Assembly (NCBI RefSeq): GCF_026914265.1
Contig: NC_069126.1
Coordinates: 34,847,725 to 34,911,724 of the forward strand
Source: Mya arenaria
Taxonomy: Eukaryota; Mollusca; Bivalvia; Myida; Myidae
Length of the DNA stretch: 64,000 bases
Reading direction: 5' to 3'
Shown: positions 36,601 through 50,562 of the stretch, piece after piece
Numbering within the stretch: the first letter of the stretch is position 1
How the letters are laid out: each line of letters begins with the position of its first letter
Notes under the pieces: model-generated
The model's input: the letters and a program-made list of their open reading frames with translations, nothing else
Databases searched by the model: none
Told to the model about the DNA's origin: nothing
Made by a program: the position numbers and the translations under genes

Positions 36601-39600
36601 TATCACCTCCATCACTATCACCATCAACACCAGAATCACCTCCACCGTTTCCAACTGCACAACAATCCGCATCGCCATCAACACCACCACCTCCACCTCA
36701 ATCATCACCTCCAGCACAATCACCACCATCACCTCCAACTCCATCATCAACTCCACATAAATCACCATCACCATCAACACCACCAGCATCATCACCTCAA
36801 CCTTCACCATCAACACCACCAGCATTATCAGCTCCACCACCATGGTTACCACCTCCATCACCATCACCTTCACCTCAATCAAAATAATGATCACCACTAC
36901 CATCACCTCCACCTCCATCACCATCACCTCCACGTCCATCACCTAAACCTTTTCCAACTGCACATCTATCACCATCATCATCACTATCATCACCTCCACC
37001 TCCACCACCACCTCCATCACCAGTACCTCCACCTCCATGGCCTGGACCATTTTCGAACTGCACATCAATTACCATCAACATCTCACCATCAACACCTCCA
37101 CCTCAACAATCACCTCCACTTCAATCAGCATCACCTCCATCACCATCACTTCCACCACCACCACCTCAACAACAATCATCATCACCTCCACCTCCATCAC
37201 CTCCACCACCACCTCAATCACCATCCCCATCACCACCACCAACATCACCACCACCTCCACCTCCATCACCTCATCTTATCACTATCACCAACATCAACTC
37301 CACCTCCATCACCTCCGCCTCAACCATCACCACCATCAGCAACACCATCATAAACTCCACCTGAATCACCATCACTACCAGCATCCTCACCTCCATCACC
37401 TCCACCATTTCCAACTGCACATCCATCACCATCACCATCATCACCTCAACGTTCATCACCACCTCCACCTCCACCTCCACCACCTCCATCTCTACTTCAA
37501 TCACCACCACCAGCATCCTCACATCCACCTCCATCACCAACACCTTCATCACCATTACCTCCACCTCAATCATCATCACCATCACCACAACCAGCAACAT
37601 TACCTCAACCTCCACCATCACTTCCACCTCCGTCACCACCACCTTCATCACCATCACCTCCAACTCCATCAGCTCAACCTCCATCACTTTCACCATCACC
37701 ACCATCATCACCTCTATCACCACAACCTACACCTCAATCACCACCACCACCACCACAAGCATTATCACCTCCACCTTCACAATCACCTCCACCAGCATAA
37801 CTACCAAGTCCACCTCCATCACCATCACCGTCATCAACTCCACCTCAGTCACCATTTCCAACTGCACATCAATCACAATCACCATAACCATCATTACTTC
37901 AACAATCACCGCCAGTCCCACCTCAATCACAATCACCATCACCACCACCAGCATCAGCACCCCATCTCAACCAAAGCCTCAAACTCCATCACCATCACCT
38001 CCATCAAATCAACCATTTTCAATTGCACATCAATCACCATCACAATCACCATCATCACCTACACATCCACCATCACCTCCACGTCAATGACCATCACTAT
38101 CACCATCGTCACCTCAACCACAATCACTTCCACCACCATCACCTAAATCACCATCACCACCAGCATCACCTTCACCGTTTCCAAATGAACATCAATCACC
38201 ATCACCATCACCATCAACACGTCCACATCCATCACAACCACCTCCACCTCAATCATCACAGCCAGCACCATTAAAATCATCACCTCCACCTTCATCACCT
38301 CAACCTCCATCATCCTACCATCATCACCTCCACATCAATCACCATCCCCATCAACAACACCAGCATCATCACTTTCAATTCCACCATCACCTCCATCATC
38401 TCCTCCACTTCAATCACCATCACCATCATCAACTCAAGCTCCACCTCAATTACCATCCCCATCACCATCGCCAGCATCTCCACCATCACCTCCATCACCA
38501 TCACCATCATCACCTCCACCAAATTCACTATCACCACCAGCATCACCTCCACCATTTCCAACCGCACATCAATCACTATCACCATCATCATCAACACTTC
38601 CAAATCCATCACCACCACCAGCATCACCACTATAATCTCTACCATCATAACCATCATCACCTCCATCTCCATCACCTCCACCTTAATCACCATCCCCATC
38701 ACCACCACCAGCATCATTATCTCCACCTCCACCATCACTACCTCCATCACTATCACCTCTACCTCCATCACCTCAACCTCAATCACTTTCACCATCACAA
38801 CCACCACATTGGTCACAACCACCATCATCAGTAGCACCAACAACATCATCACCATCTCCACCTTAATCAACATCACCATTACCTACACCAGCATCATCAC
38901 CACCACCTCAATCACCATCATCACCTCCACCTCAATCACCATTTCCGACTGCAAATCAATCACTATAACCATCACCTTCAACTTCACCATCCCCTCAACC
39001 TCAATTGCCATCACAAAAACCACCAGCATCATTATAACCTTCACCTTCAACATCAACTCCATCTCCATCACCATTACCACTACAAGCATCATCACCTCCA
39101 ACTCCATCACCACCACCTCCATCCCAATTACCTCAATCTATATCACCATCATCTCTTACATCACCATTACAATCATCACTTATCCTCAATCACCAGTATC
39201 ACCTCCACATCTATCACCACCACCTCCACCTCAATTACCATCCCCATCACCAACAACAGCATCATTACCTCCAACTCCACCATCACCTCCACCCCCATCA
39301 ACACCACCATCATCACCTCCACCTCAAATACAATCACCACCAGCATCACTACCTCCATCACCATCACCTTCACCTCAATAACCACCACCAACATCATTAC
39401 CTCCACCATCACCACCACCACAACCTCCATCAACAACACATCATCACCTCCATCTCAATCACCATTGTCAACTGAATATCAATCATCATCACCATCATCA
39501 CTTCCACATCCACCATCACCTCCACCTCCATCACCACCAACTTAATCACCATCACCATAACCATTTCCTACTGCACACCAATCACCATCACCATCACCAC

Positions 39601-41760
39601 CAGCAGCAGCAGCATCATCACCTTCACACCAACACCATCATCTCCACCTCCATCACCATCACGTCCACCGTCATCACCTCAACCATTTCCAAATGCACAT
39701 CAATCCCCATCACCATCACCATCATCACCTCAACCTCCATCATCACCACCAGCTCCACCTTAATCACCATCAACATCACATCAAACCACCATCACCTCCA
39801 CCACCATCAGCATCATCACCTTCACCTCAATTACATCACAATCATCACCTCAACATCCACCATCACTTCCACCTCCATTAACTCCACCTCAATCACCATC
39901 CAAATCACCACCACCAACATCATCACCTGCACCATCTCCTACACCTCCACCATCATCATCTCCAATTCAACCAGCACCACCCCCTCCACCATTTCAAACT
40001 GCACATCAATCACCATCACCATCACCATAATCACCTCAACCTTCACCATCAGATTCACCTGCATCACCACCACCTCCACCTCAATCACCACCACCTCCAC
40101 ATCCACCTCCATCACCATAACCATCATCATCTCCGCCTCAATCACCATTTTCAACTGCAAATCAATCACCATCACAATCACAGTTATGACTTTCAAGTCC
40201 ACCATCTCCTCCACCTAAATTACCATGACCATCACCACCAGCAGCATTATCACCTTCATCTCCATCATCATCTCCACCACCATCACCATCACCTCCATCA
40301 CCATCAACTCCACCTTAATCACCATCACCACCATCAGCATCATCACCTCCATCTTCACCATCACCTGCATATCCATCACCACCACCTCCATCACAATCAC
40401 TTCCATCTTCATCACCTAAACCATTTCCAACTGCATATCAATTACCATCACCATCACCATCGTCACCTCAATCTGAATCACTATTTCCACCTCCATCACC
40501 ACCACCCCACTTCAATCACCATCACCATCGCCATCATCACCTACACCACCATTACCATCATCATTTAGAATTAATCACCATCATCATTTCGACCTCTATC
40601 ACCACCACCTCCACCTCAATAACTATCCCCATTACAACCAACAGCATCATTATCTCCACCTCCATCTTCACCTCCACCCCCATCACCCCCACCTCCACCT
40701 CCATCTGCAACCTCGCCACTATTTCCAACTCCACCTCAACATGAATCCCCATCACCTCCACCATCAACACCACATTCATCACCACCTCCATCACCTCCAC
40801 ATCCACCACCACCACCATTTCCAACTCCACATCAATCACCATTATCACAACCACCACCAACTACACCTCAATAACCACCACCATCACCACCACCAACATC
40901 ACCACCTCCACCATCTCCAACCTTATCACCATCATCACCACTACCCCAATCACTATTTCCAACTGCATATGAATCACCATCACCATCAACATCATCATTT
41001 CTACTTCCCCATCACCTAAACCTCTATCACCACACCCTCCATCACCATTACCTCCACTTCCATCACCTCAACCATTTCCTACTGCACACCAATTACCTCC
41101 AACATCACCATCATCACTTCCATCTCTACCTTTACCTTCACCTCAATCACGATCACCACCTCGAGCATTATCACCACCAACATCACCTCCACCTCAATCA
41201 CCATCACCACCATCATTAACTTCACACTACCAACATTATCACCTCCACCCCCACCATCACCTCCACCTCCATCACCACAACCTTCATCACCTCCACCTCC
41301 ATTACCTCAACGATTTCCAACTGCACATTAATTACCATCACCAACACAATCATCACCTCCACCTCCACCATCACCTCCCTCTCCATCACCAACACTTCTA
41401 CCTTAATAATCAACACCATCACCTCAAAGCACCATCACATCCGCCGCCATCACCATCATTACCTTCACCTAAATTACCGTCACCATCATCAGCTCAACCT
41501 CCACCATTACTTCAACCCCCATTACCTCCTAAATCACCATCCCCATCATCGACACCAGCATCATTAACTCCACCATTACCCCCACTTCCATCACCTTCAC
41601 CATCATCACCTCAACCTCAATCACCATCATCACCAGCATCACCACTTCCATCACCTCCACCATTTCAAACTGCACATCAATCAGTATCAGCATCAGCATA
41701 ATCACCATAATCACCTCAACCTTCACCATCACCTCCACCTCCATCACCACCACCACCTCC
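30661..41760. repeat. Giant array, block 2: CACCAT/CCACCT satellite with a recurring spacer
   Basis: About 11 kb made almost wholly of ATCACC, CCATCACC, ACCTCCACCT and CAATCACC steps. It is punctuated by roughly 40 imperfect copies of a spacer close to CCATTTCCAACTGCACATCA, usually followed by ATCACCATCACC, at irregular 60-450 bp intervals (for example 31080, 32450, 34433, 36247, 37407, 37849, 39988, 41310). The spacer gives the array a higher-order structure. In the three + frames it reads FQLHIN, FPTAHQ or SNCTS, and no frame stays open throughout, so I do not call a protein. Confidence 0.93.
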
Positions 41761-42540
41761 ACCTCATAAACCACCTTGCTCATTATCATCATATTATCAC
41801 CATCCACCACCTTGCTCATTGCCATCATGACCATCACTATCCACAACCTTGCTTATCACCATCATAACCATCACCATCCACCGTCATGCTCATCACCATT
41901 ATAACATAACTGTCCACCATCTTGTTCATAACCATCATAATCATGACTTTCCACCACCTTGCTCATTACCATCATATCATCACCATCCACAACCATGTTC
42001 ATCACCACCATAACCATCACCATCCACCACCTTGCTCATCAGCACCATAAACACTACCATCCACCACCTTGCTCATCACAATAATGACCTTTATTATTCA
42101 TCATCTTGCCCCTCACCATCACTCTCCAAATCCTTGCTCATCACCATAATGACAATTAAATTGTGAACATCCCTATCTGTCATTCACGCTCATTATCATC
42201 ATAACCTTCACTATACACAACCTTGCTGATCACCATCATGACCGTCACCATCCACCACCTTGCTCATCACCATCATGATCATCACTATCCACCACCTTGC
42301 TCATCACCATCATGACCACCTCCATCCACCACCATCATACCATCACTATCCACAATCTTGCTCATCATCATCATGATCATAACTATTCACCACCTTGCTC
42401 ATCACCATCATTACCATCACCATCCACCACCTTGCTCATCACCATCATGACCATCACCATCCACCACCATGCTCATCACTATCATGATCATCCCATTATG
42501 ACCATTACCATCAACCACCTTTTTCATGACCATCATGACC
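41761..42540. repeat. Giant array, block 3: CACCACCTTGCTCATC satellite
   Basis: Tandem units of about 40-60 bp with CATCCACCACCTTGCTCATC and ACCATCATGACCATCACCAT, more degenerate than the blocks on either side. Confidence 0.9.
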
Positions 42541-43683
42541 ATTGCTCATTAGTATCATGACCACGACCACCACCTCGGTGCTCATCACCATCATGACCAT
42601 CACCACCACCACCATGCTCATCACCATCATGACCAAGACCACTACCACGGTGCTTATCACCATCATGACCATCACCACCACCACCTTGCTCATCGACATT
42701 ATGACCACAACCACCACCAGGGTGCTCATCAACATCATGACCATCACCACCACCACCGTGCTCATAACCATCCTGACCATTACCACCAAAACGGTGCTCA
42801 TCACCATCATGCCCATCACCACCACCACGGTGCTCATCACCATCATGACCATCACCACCACCACCTTGCTCATCACCATTATGACCACAACCACCATCAC
42901 CATTGTGCTCACCACCATCATGACCACAACCATCATCAACATCGTGCTTACCACCATCATGACCACAATCACCATCACCATTGTGCTCACCACCACCATC
43001 ACCATCGTGCTCACCAATATCAGCACATCCACCACAACGACAACCGTGCTTACTGCCATAAGCACATTCACCACCACCACCACCACCACCGTGCTTACTA
43101 CCATAAGCACATCCACCACCACAACCACTGAGCTCACCACCATCAGCACATCTGCCACCACCACCATCGTGCTCACCACCATTATCACATCCACCACAAC
43201 CACTGTGCTTACCACCATAAGCATATCCTCCACCACCACCGTGCTTAACACCATTAGCACATCCACCATCAACACCACTGTGCTCACCACCATCAGCACA
43301 TATATCACCACCACCATGCTTACCACCATAGGCACATCCACCATCACCACAACCACTGTGTTCACCACCATTAGCACATCCACCACCACAACCATCCACC
43401 ACCACTGTGCTTACCACAATCAGCACATCCACCACCACTGTGCTAACCACCATCAGCACATCCAACACCTCAACCATCACCATGCTATCCACCATCAGCA
43501 CATCCACCACCACCACCATGGTGCTATCCTTTATCAGCACATCCACCACCACTACTGTGCTCACCACCATCATCACATCCACCACCACCACCGTGCTCAC
43601 CACCATCATCACATCCACCACCACCACCATGCTCACCACCATCATCACATCCACCACCACCACCGTGCTCACCACCATCAGTC
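42541..43683. repeat. Giant array, block 4: CGTGCTCACCACCATCAGCA satellite
   Basis: Units of 36-45 bp containing ACCACCGTGCTCACCACCAT, CAGCACATCCACCACCACC. The right part closely resembles 44440-45316, and the same non-repetitive block follows both. Unit lengths divisible by three keep several frames open for 290-405 codons. Confidence 0.92.
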
Positions 43684-44215
43684 ACTGAAACATGGAACCT
43701 ATTCAGTCACTTATTGCAATAAAACTCTTATACATAATTCAAATAAATATCATAATTAAAGAAGCAAATATCATATATATGAATTAACGTGCTTATATTT
43801 CACGAATATTGTTTAAAATTAATTTAAATATGTTCACTACACTAATATATCTACATTGCTGTAAACTGTTTTCCACTTCTCAATTCATGAGTCTTTTCTA
43901 CCAGTCTATTATAAGCCACGTGCAAAATTATACATATGAAGCCTCATAATTGTTCAACTTTTTAAATAAAGGTAGTATATAAGAATATACACGAATATGA
44001 AATAAACATTTTCTGATACCTGGGTTTGGTTAAGAAAATCTTGGGAAAGAATGCTGGTGCCTTTTAGTATTTTCGCTATAAGATTTAAAAAAACATCAGA
44101 AAATGTCATTTTCAGTTTTCATGGTTTTCTTAAAAAATAAATCAGATTTGTTAATTCAAAGAACATTTTAGAAAATAAATCAAAAATATTGATTAAATAA
44201 TAAAGATTTGAAAAT
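43684..44215. repeat. Non-repetitive flank block, copy 1
   Basis: Begins CACTGAAACATGGAACCTAT and continues AT-rich to AAGATTTGAAAATTCACACC. It is nearly identical to 45321-45842, with small indels. It contains AATAAA at about 43720 and the string TGATACCTGGGTTTGGTTAA. No coding frame is seen. Confidence 0.85.
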
Positions 44216-45320
44216 TCACACCACAATCATGACCACCACCATCCACCATCGTGATCACCACCATCTTGACCACTACCATTACTTCAATGCTAATCACCAT
44301 CATGACCACAACCACCATCACCATCGTGCTCACCACCATCATAACCACAATCACCATCACCATCGTGCTCACCACCACCATCACCATCGTGCTCACCACC
44401 TTTATCACCATCGTGCTCACCATCACCATCACCATCGTGCTCACCACCATCATGACCACAACCACCATCACCATCGTGCTCACCACCATCATAACCACAA
44501 TCACCATCACCATCGTGCTCACCACCACCATCACCATCGTGCTCATCACCACCATCACCATCGTGCTCACCACCATCAGCACATCTACCACAACCACAAC
44601 CGTGCTTACCACCATAAGCACATCCATCACCACCACCACCACCACCGTGCTTACCACCATAAGCACATCCACCACCACCACCACTGTTCTTACCACCATC
44701 AGCACATCCGCCACCACCACCATTGTGCTCACCACCATCAGCACATCCACCACAACCACCGTGCTAACCACCATAAGCACATCCACCACCACCACCGTGC
44801 TTACCACCATTAGCACATCCACCATCAACACCACTGGCTCACCACCATCAGCACATATATCACCACCACCATGCTTACCGCCATAAGCACATCCACCATC
44901 ATCACCACCACCACTGTGCTCACCACCATCAGCACATCCACCATCAACACCACCGTGCTCACCACCATAAGCACATCCACCATCACCACCACCACAATCA
45001 GCACATCCACCATCAACACCACCGTGCTCACCACCATCAGCACATCCACCACCACCACTGTTATTACCACCATCAGCACATCCACCACCACCACTGTGCT
45101 TACCACGATCAGCCCATCCACCACCACAACCACCACCACCATCGTGCTATCAACCATCAGCACATCCACCACCACCACCACCACTGTGCTATCCACCATC
45201 AGCACATCCACCACCACCACCACCACCACCATGGTGCTATCCACCATCAGCACATCCACCACAACCACCGTGCTCACCACCATCACATCCACCACCACCA
45301 CCGTGCTCAGCACCATCAGT
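44216..45320. repeat. Giant array, block 5: duplicate of block 4
   Basis: Same CACCATCGTGCTCACCACCA and AGCACATCCACCACCACC units as block 4, in a similar order, with (CACCAT)n-rich units first and CAGCACATCC-rich units last. With the flank after it, this is a second copy of an array-plus-flank segment at an offset of about 1637 bp. Confidence 0.92.
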
Positions 45321-45848
45321 CACTGAAACATGGAACCGATGCAGTCACTTATTGCAATAAAACTCTTATACATACTGGTAATTCAAATAAATATCATAAT
45401 TAAAGAAGCAAATATCAAATACATTAATTAACGTGCTTATATTTCACGAATATTGTTTAAAATTTAATTAAAATATGTTCACTACACTAATATAATTGCT
45501 GTTAACTGTTTTTCACTTCTCAATTCATGAGTTTTTCCTACCAGTCTATTATAAGCCACGTGCAAAATTATACATATGAAGCCTCATAATTGTTCAACTT
45601 TTTAAATAAAGGTAGCATATAAGAATATACACGAATATGAAATAAACATTTTCTGATACCTGGGTTTGGTTAAGAAAATCTTGGGAAAGAATGCTGGTGC
45701 CTTTTAGCATTTTCACTATAAGATTTAAAAAACCATCAGAAAATGCAATTTTCAGTTTTCGTGTTTTTCTTAAAAAGTAAATCAGATTTGTTAAGAACAT
45801 TTTAGAAATAAAAAATGGTCATTTAATAATAAAGAATTGAAAATTATG
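45321..45848. repeat. Non-repetitive flank block, copy 2
   Basis: Begins CACTGAAACATGGAACCGAT and matches 43684-44215 along its length. The right edge falls near GAAAATT, where copy 1 re-enters satellite and copy 2 continues into unique DNA. Confidence 0.85.
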
Positions 45849-46240
45849 TCCATAAATTTTAGGCAAAAATGATAAGCTCATGAAGAAGATTATTTCAATG
45901 GTGGCTGTTTTCTTTCTATTTAAAATAACAAAATTGATCCGACATTTCTCCACAATTTAAAATGCATTATAGGTTATTTTTACTTTGAGCAAATTTTAAT
46001 ACAAAGGAGTGAGCAAAAAATACAACATATCTTTGTTATTGATGTTGTCCACAGCCTATTTTGCGAACAAGACTGCCAATGTAGCCCCATCACAACTACC
46101 GGTATCACCTACGCCATGACAACCACCACCACAACCGCCATCATGCCAATGTCTCCCGGTGTGCACCAATCTAAATGAAACAGCTTAGGAACTATGGACA
46201 AGACATTTAAAGAGCTTAAAAGGTAAGCTTAGGGATATTC
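45849..46240. other. Unique sequence between satellite blocks
   Basis: AT-rich sequence with a short CACCACCACAACCGCCATCA patch near 46125. No gene recognised. Confidence 0.4.
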
Positions 46241-46898
46241 ATTATCAATATCATTATCACCATCATCATCATCTTCATCTGCATCTTTATCACCAACATC
46301 ATAGTTGACCACAACAAAAAACATTATGACAACCACTACAATCATCATTGTCATCACCATCCCCACTATCATCACCTCAACCACCACCACCACAACCACC
46401 ATCAACACCAAAACCATCACCATCACCACCATCATCACTACCACCACCATCACCACCACCACCACCATCACCACCATCACAACCACCATCATCATCACAA
46501 TCACCACAACCACCATCAACACCACTATATCCACCACCACCATCATCATCATCACCACAACCATAACCACCACCATTACCATCACCACCACCTCCACCAC
46601 CATCAACACAACCACTACCACCACCTCCACCAACATCACCACAACGATCACCATCACCATCACCATAACCACAACCACCAGCACCATCGCCAGCACCATC
46701 ACCACCACCACCACCACCATCAACACAACCACCACCACCACCTCCACCACCATCACCATAACCACCACCAACAACAACACCAACAGCAACACCACAATCA
46801 CCACCAGAACCATCGCCATAATCACCACCATGACGACCACTACCACCACCACCACCATCATCATCACCACCACCACCTCCACCACCATCACCATAACC

Positions 46899-46929
<31 letters not shown>

Positions 46930-47820
46930 TCATTATCACTGCAACCACCATCACCACCACCAACACCACAATCACCACCAGAACCATCGCCACCACCATC
47001 ACCACCACCATCACCATAACCACCACCATGACCACCACTACCACCACCACCATCATCATCACCACCACCACCACCACCACCATCACTACAACATCCACCA
47101 CCACCAGTATCATCACCATACCCACAACCAACAACACCACCACCATAATCATCACCAACAACACTTCTACCACCAACACCACTTCTACCACCATCTACAT
47201 AACCACCACCATCATCATCACTACCACCATCACCATCATCATCGCCCAAACCACCATCACCACCTCTATTACCACCTTCACCATCACCACCACCTCCACC
47301 ATCAATATAACCACCACCACTACCACCACCATCATCATCACCACCACCACCATCAACATAACCGCCATCATTACCACCACCACCATCACCACCACCATCA
47401 TCACCACCAATACCAATACCACCACCATCACCATCACTACAACCACCACCACCACAACCTACACCACCACCATAACCATCACCACCACCATCACCACCAC
47501 CACCACAATCAAAACATCCACCACCACCAAATCACCATAACCACCACCAACACCACCACCTCCACCGTCATTATCACCACAACCACCATCACCACCACCA
47601 ACACCACCACCATCATAACCACCACCTCTATCACCACCTTCACCACCACCACTACCATCACCACCACCATCACCATAACCACCACCACCATCACCACAAT
47701 CAACACAGCAACCACCACCACCATCACCACTATCACTAACAACCATCATCATCATCATCATCATCATCAACAACAAATCATCAACATCATCATCATATCA
47801 TCCCGATCATCATCACCATT

Positions 47821-47855
<35 letters not shown>

Positions 47856-47875
47856 ATGCAAGACCATCATCACCA
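46241..47875. repeat. Giant array, block 6: ACC/CAT trinucleotide satellite
   Basis: Mostly ACCACCACC, CCATCACC and CATCATCAT steps with little higher-order structure, ending in a long (CAT)n run near 47745-47855. The + strand has very few G. Open frames exceed 400 codons (poly-Thr/Ile, poly-Val/Met or Gly/Asp) only because the trinucleotides lack stops. Confidence 0.93.
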
Positions 47876-48105
47876 TCCATTACATACGTAACCCTTGTAC
47901 ACTGACTATGCATTTTTGTCATCAATTCTATTATTCATTATCTATATATTTACCTAAAGATGCTAAGTTTCATAAACTTAGATCGCCCGCTTCAATCCAG
48001 CTGTCAAGCTAAGCACCAGCATCAGTGAGTTGTCACCCATAACCTACTCAATTGCATGTGTCATCACTTCATTTGGATGTTGGACACTTCCAGTACAGTG
48101 GACAC
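47876..48105. other. Unique sequence after block 6
   Basis: Contains CCCGCTTCAATCCAGCTGTC and other moderate-complexity sequence. No exon could be supported. Confidence 0.35.
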
Positions 48106-48240
48106 TGAAACATTGAACTGATCATGCAGTCATTTATTTCAATAAGGAGTTTATATATGTAAAATTAAAACAAGTAGCTGAATAAAATAAACACATATTA
48201 AACATATTTAGTGTTAATTAACTAATATTATTCAATAGTA
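48106..48240. repeat. Diverged third copy of the flank block
   Basis: ACACTGAAACATTGAACTGA, then CAGTCATTTATTTCAATAA follows block 6, as CACTGAAACATGGAACC and CAGTCACTTATTGCAATAA follow blocks 4 and 5. Similarity fades after about 130 bp. Confidence 0.6.
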
Positions 48241-49394
48241 ATAAAAAATAAACGGCTAAATAACTATAACAAGAACCACCATTTCACACTTAAATTTATA
48301 TAGACATAACTTTTACGACACCGTTCACCTAATGGCATTAATACATTTAAATAGAATAAATTAACACTTTCTTAAATGTTGATATAGATTTTACGGGACC
48401 TGCTGACACAATACAAACCAAAACAAGATCAATAGTTTTCATGTACATATATTGTTATGCGATGAATTGCGATCCAAACAGATCCGAAGATGTTGTGTTC
48501 ATCGCTATATTTTGTTTTCACTTGTTCATTAAAGATATTCATACGCATTGTTTACTATTTAAATGTTTGACAAGAGAGGGAGGCTGACATCATAAGAGTG
48601 CGAGATTGTGATTGAAAGAAAAATCGGCAAATGCGGGTTGATGGTTTTGCTGTGGGCCACAGATCGTGTGAAATATTGTAACTAAATAATCAGTCCAGGG
48701 TGTGGAGAAGGCAAACCATCCTGCCAAACAACCCCCATGACTGAGTGAGAGTTGCCGTACCCTTTCCATGAAACAACATTGTTGCATGGTGAGAGAATCA
48801 TCAATGTTACTAAAATACACTTACTTTACAGGTGCACCTGTATGTTATTAAGCTTTGCATCTCTTTATTCATGAATATGTTCTGTTCTAGATATATTTTT
48901 AAACTCTTAAATGTAGGTGCACCTCTTTCATAAATACAACTGCACCTCTATATTTAAAATTGAGGTGCACATCTTTAATATACAACTACACCTCTATATT
49001 TAGACTGTCATGCCTTTTCTTGGACCTACACCTTAAAAAATTAGGTGAAACTCCATTTTTTCAATTTACATCGCCATTTAGTAACTAATTTCCACCAAAA
49101 AGGTTAGTCAAGCTTTACTGGCTTGCTCACACTCAATAGCATGGTCAAGTTTGTTATATTAATAGCCATTGTGTCAAAATTCCTGCTTATTATTTAGTAA
49201 AAAGTCTAAATGAGATGCCTCAAGAAGTTTGTGTTGTTGACAGTAAATACTGTAAACACCGTCTGGATTCACTCAAATCCGTGTGCAATAAGACCCCAGC
49301 TTCTCGATAAATCTTAAGGGTAACAGACTTAAAAAGCTTGAACCTGTTATAAAATATTTCCATAAATTGGGGCAAAGAAACATGACATACAAGA
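48241..49394. other. Intergenic stretch with AGGTGCACCTC repeats
   Basis: From 48836 to about 49050 an imperfect repeat of about 40-60 bp recurs three to four times (AGGTGCACCT, CTTTAATATACAACTACACC, TCTATATTTA). The rest is AT-rich. A short minus-strand ORF at 48590-48820 and its complement show no domain, and I do not call either a gene. Confidence 0.45.
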
Positions 49395-50562
49395 TAAACA
49401 AGAGCCGTCGTAAGACAGCGCGCTCGATAACGCCACTTTGACTTAGAAGTGAATACAATAACGATGTAATATTACCAAGTTTGGTCTCTTTATGTCAAAC
49501 CCAACTAAAATTATTTGATACATAAGGTGACTTTGATGCTGCCCTCCCACCAGCCCGCCCGAACAATGACGCAAGTCATTCAAATAACTTTATTTCCCAT
49601 TATGAAAATGTGATTAAGAATATACAAATATGCCTTTCAAAAGAAATTTAAAAAAAATATAAAAATCAAGGGCCATAATTTGTATTTAGGGTTAAAATGG
49701 AGTTATGTTTCTTGTTGCAAGATGGTCGTAAATAATTTTGAATTTTATTAAGTGCATTGAATGAACAGTATAGAACTTTTTTATTAAAATCCCAACTTGC
49801 CCTTAACTTTTACTTGCCTAAAACTTTAACCTTAGTCAATCAGGGGCCATAACTTGTATTAAGGATATGGAGTTATGTAACCTCATTGGGTAACGGTCCT
49901 GAACAATTGTGTGAAGTATTAAGTCAATTGATTGAAGGGTAAAGAAGTAATTAATAAATATCCCAACCTGCCCTAAAACTTTAACCTTAGTTCCATAGTC
50001 AATCAGGGGCCATTATTTGTATAAAAGATTATATGGAGTTATCTAACCTCATTATGTGATGGCTCTGAACAACTGTGTGAAGTATTAAGTCAATTGAATT
50101 AATGGTATTGAAGTTTTAAGTGAAAATCCCAACTTGCCCTAAAACTTTAACCTGCCCTAAAACTTTAACCTAAGTCAATCAGGGGCCATAACTTGTATGA
50201 AGGATAATATGGGGTTATGTAACCTCATTGTGTGATGGTCCTGAACAACTGTGTGAAGTATTAAGTCAATTGAACAAAGGGTTATAGAAGTAATTAATAA
50301 ATATCCCAACCTGCCCTAAAACTTTAACCTAAATTCCATAGTCAATCATGGGCCATAATCTATGTAAAGAATAATATGGAGTTATCTAACCTCATCATGT
50401 TATGGCCCTGAACAACTGTGTGAAGTATTAAGTCAATTGAATGAAGGGTATTGGACTTATAGGTGAAAATCTCAACTTGCCCTAAAAATTTAACCGGACG
50501 CTGACGCCGACGCCGGGGCGAGTAGTATAGCCCACCTATTCTTCGAATAGTCGAGCTAAAAA
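49395..50562 (+). repeat. Interspersed repeat with internal tandem units of about 168 bp
   Basis: Starts ACAAGAGCCGTCGTAAGACA and ends GACGCCGACGCCGGGGCGAG followed by TATTCTTCGAATAGTCGAGC. In between, four units contain CAATCAGGGGCCATAACTTG, TATGGAGTTATGTAACCTCA and AACTGTGTGAAGTATTAAGT at about 168-bp spacing. An inverted partial copy is at 28985-29290, so this is a dispersed family. It encodes no protein, and I know similar sequences from bivalve genomes only by recollection. Confidence 0.8.

Noticed and set aside
46229..47249. Gly/Asp-rich minus-strand ORF resembling a structural or cuticle protein
   Set aside because: It is one of several simultaneous open frames on the same trinucleotide satellite, with no signal peptide and no non-repetitive terminal sequence.
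29763..47776. Dozens of long ORFs (up to about 410 codons) reading as poly-His/Leu/Asn, Thr/Ile, Ser/Pro or Val/Met proteins on both strands
   Set aside because: They overlap one another in several frames on both strands, follow the satellite edges, change frame whenever the repeat has an indel, and lack splice or promoter context. Trinucleotides such as CAC, CAT and ACC simply contain no stop codons.
48590..48820. 76-codon minus-strand ORF and a plus-strand frame over the same bases
   Set aside because: Neither shows a domain, a signal or convincing splice sites. The plus frame is short and bounded by stops without a polypyrimidine tract.
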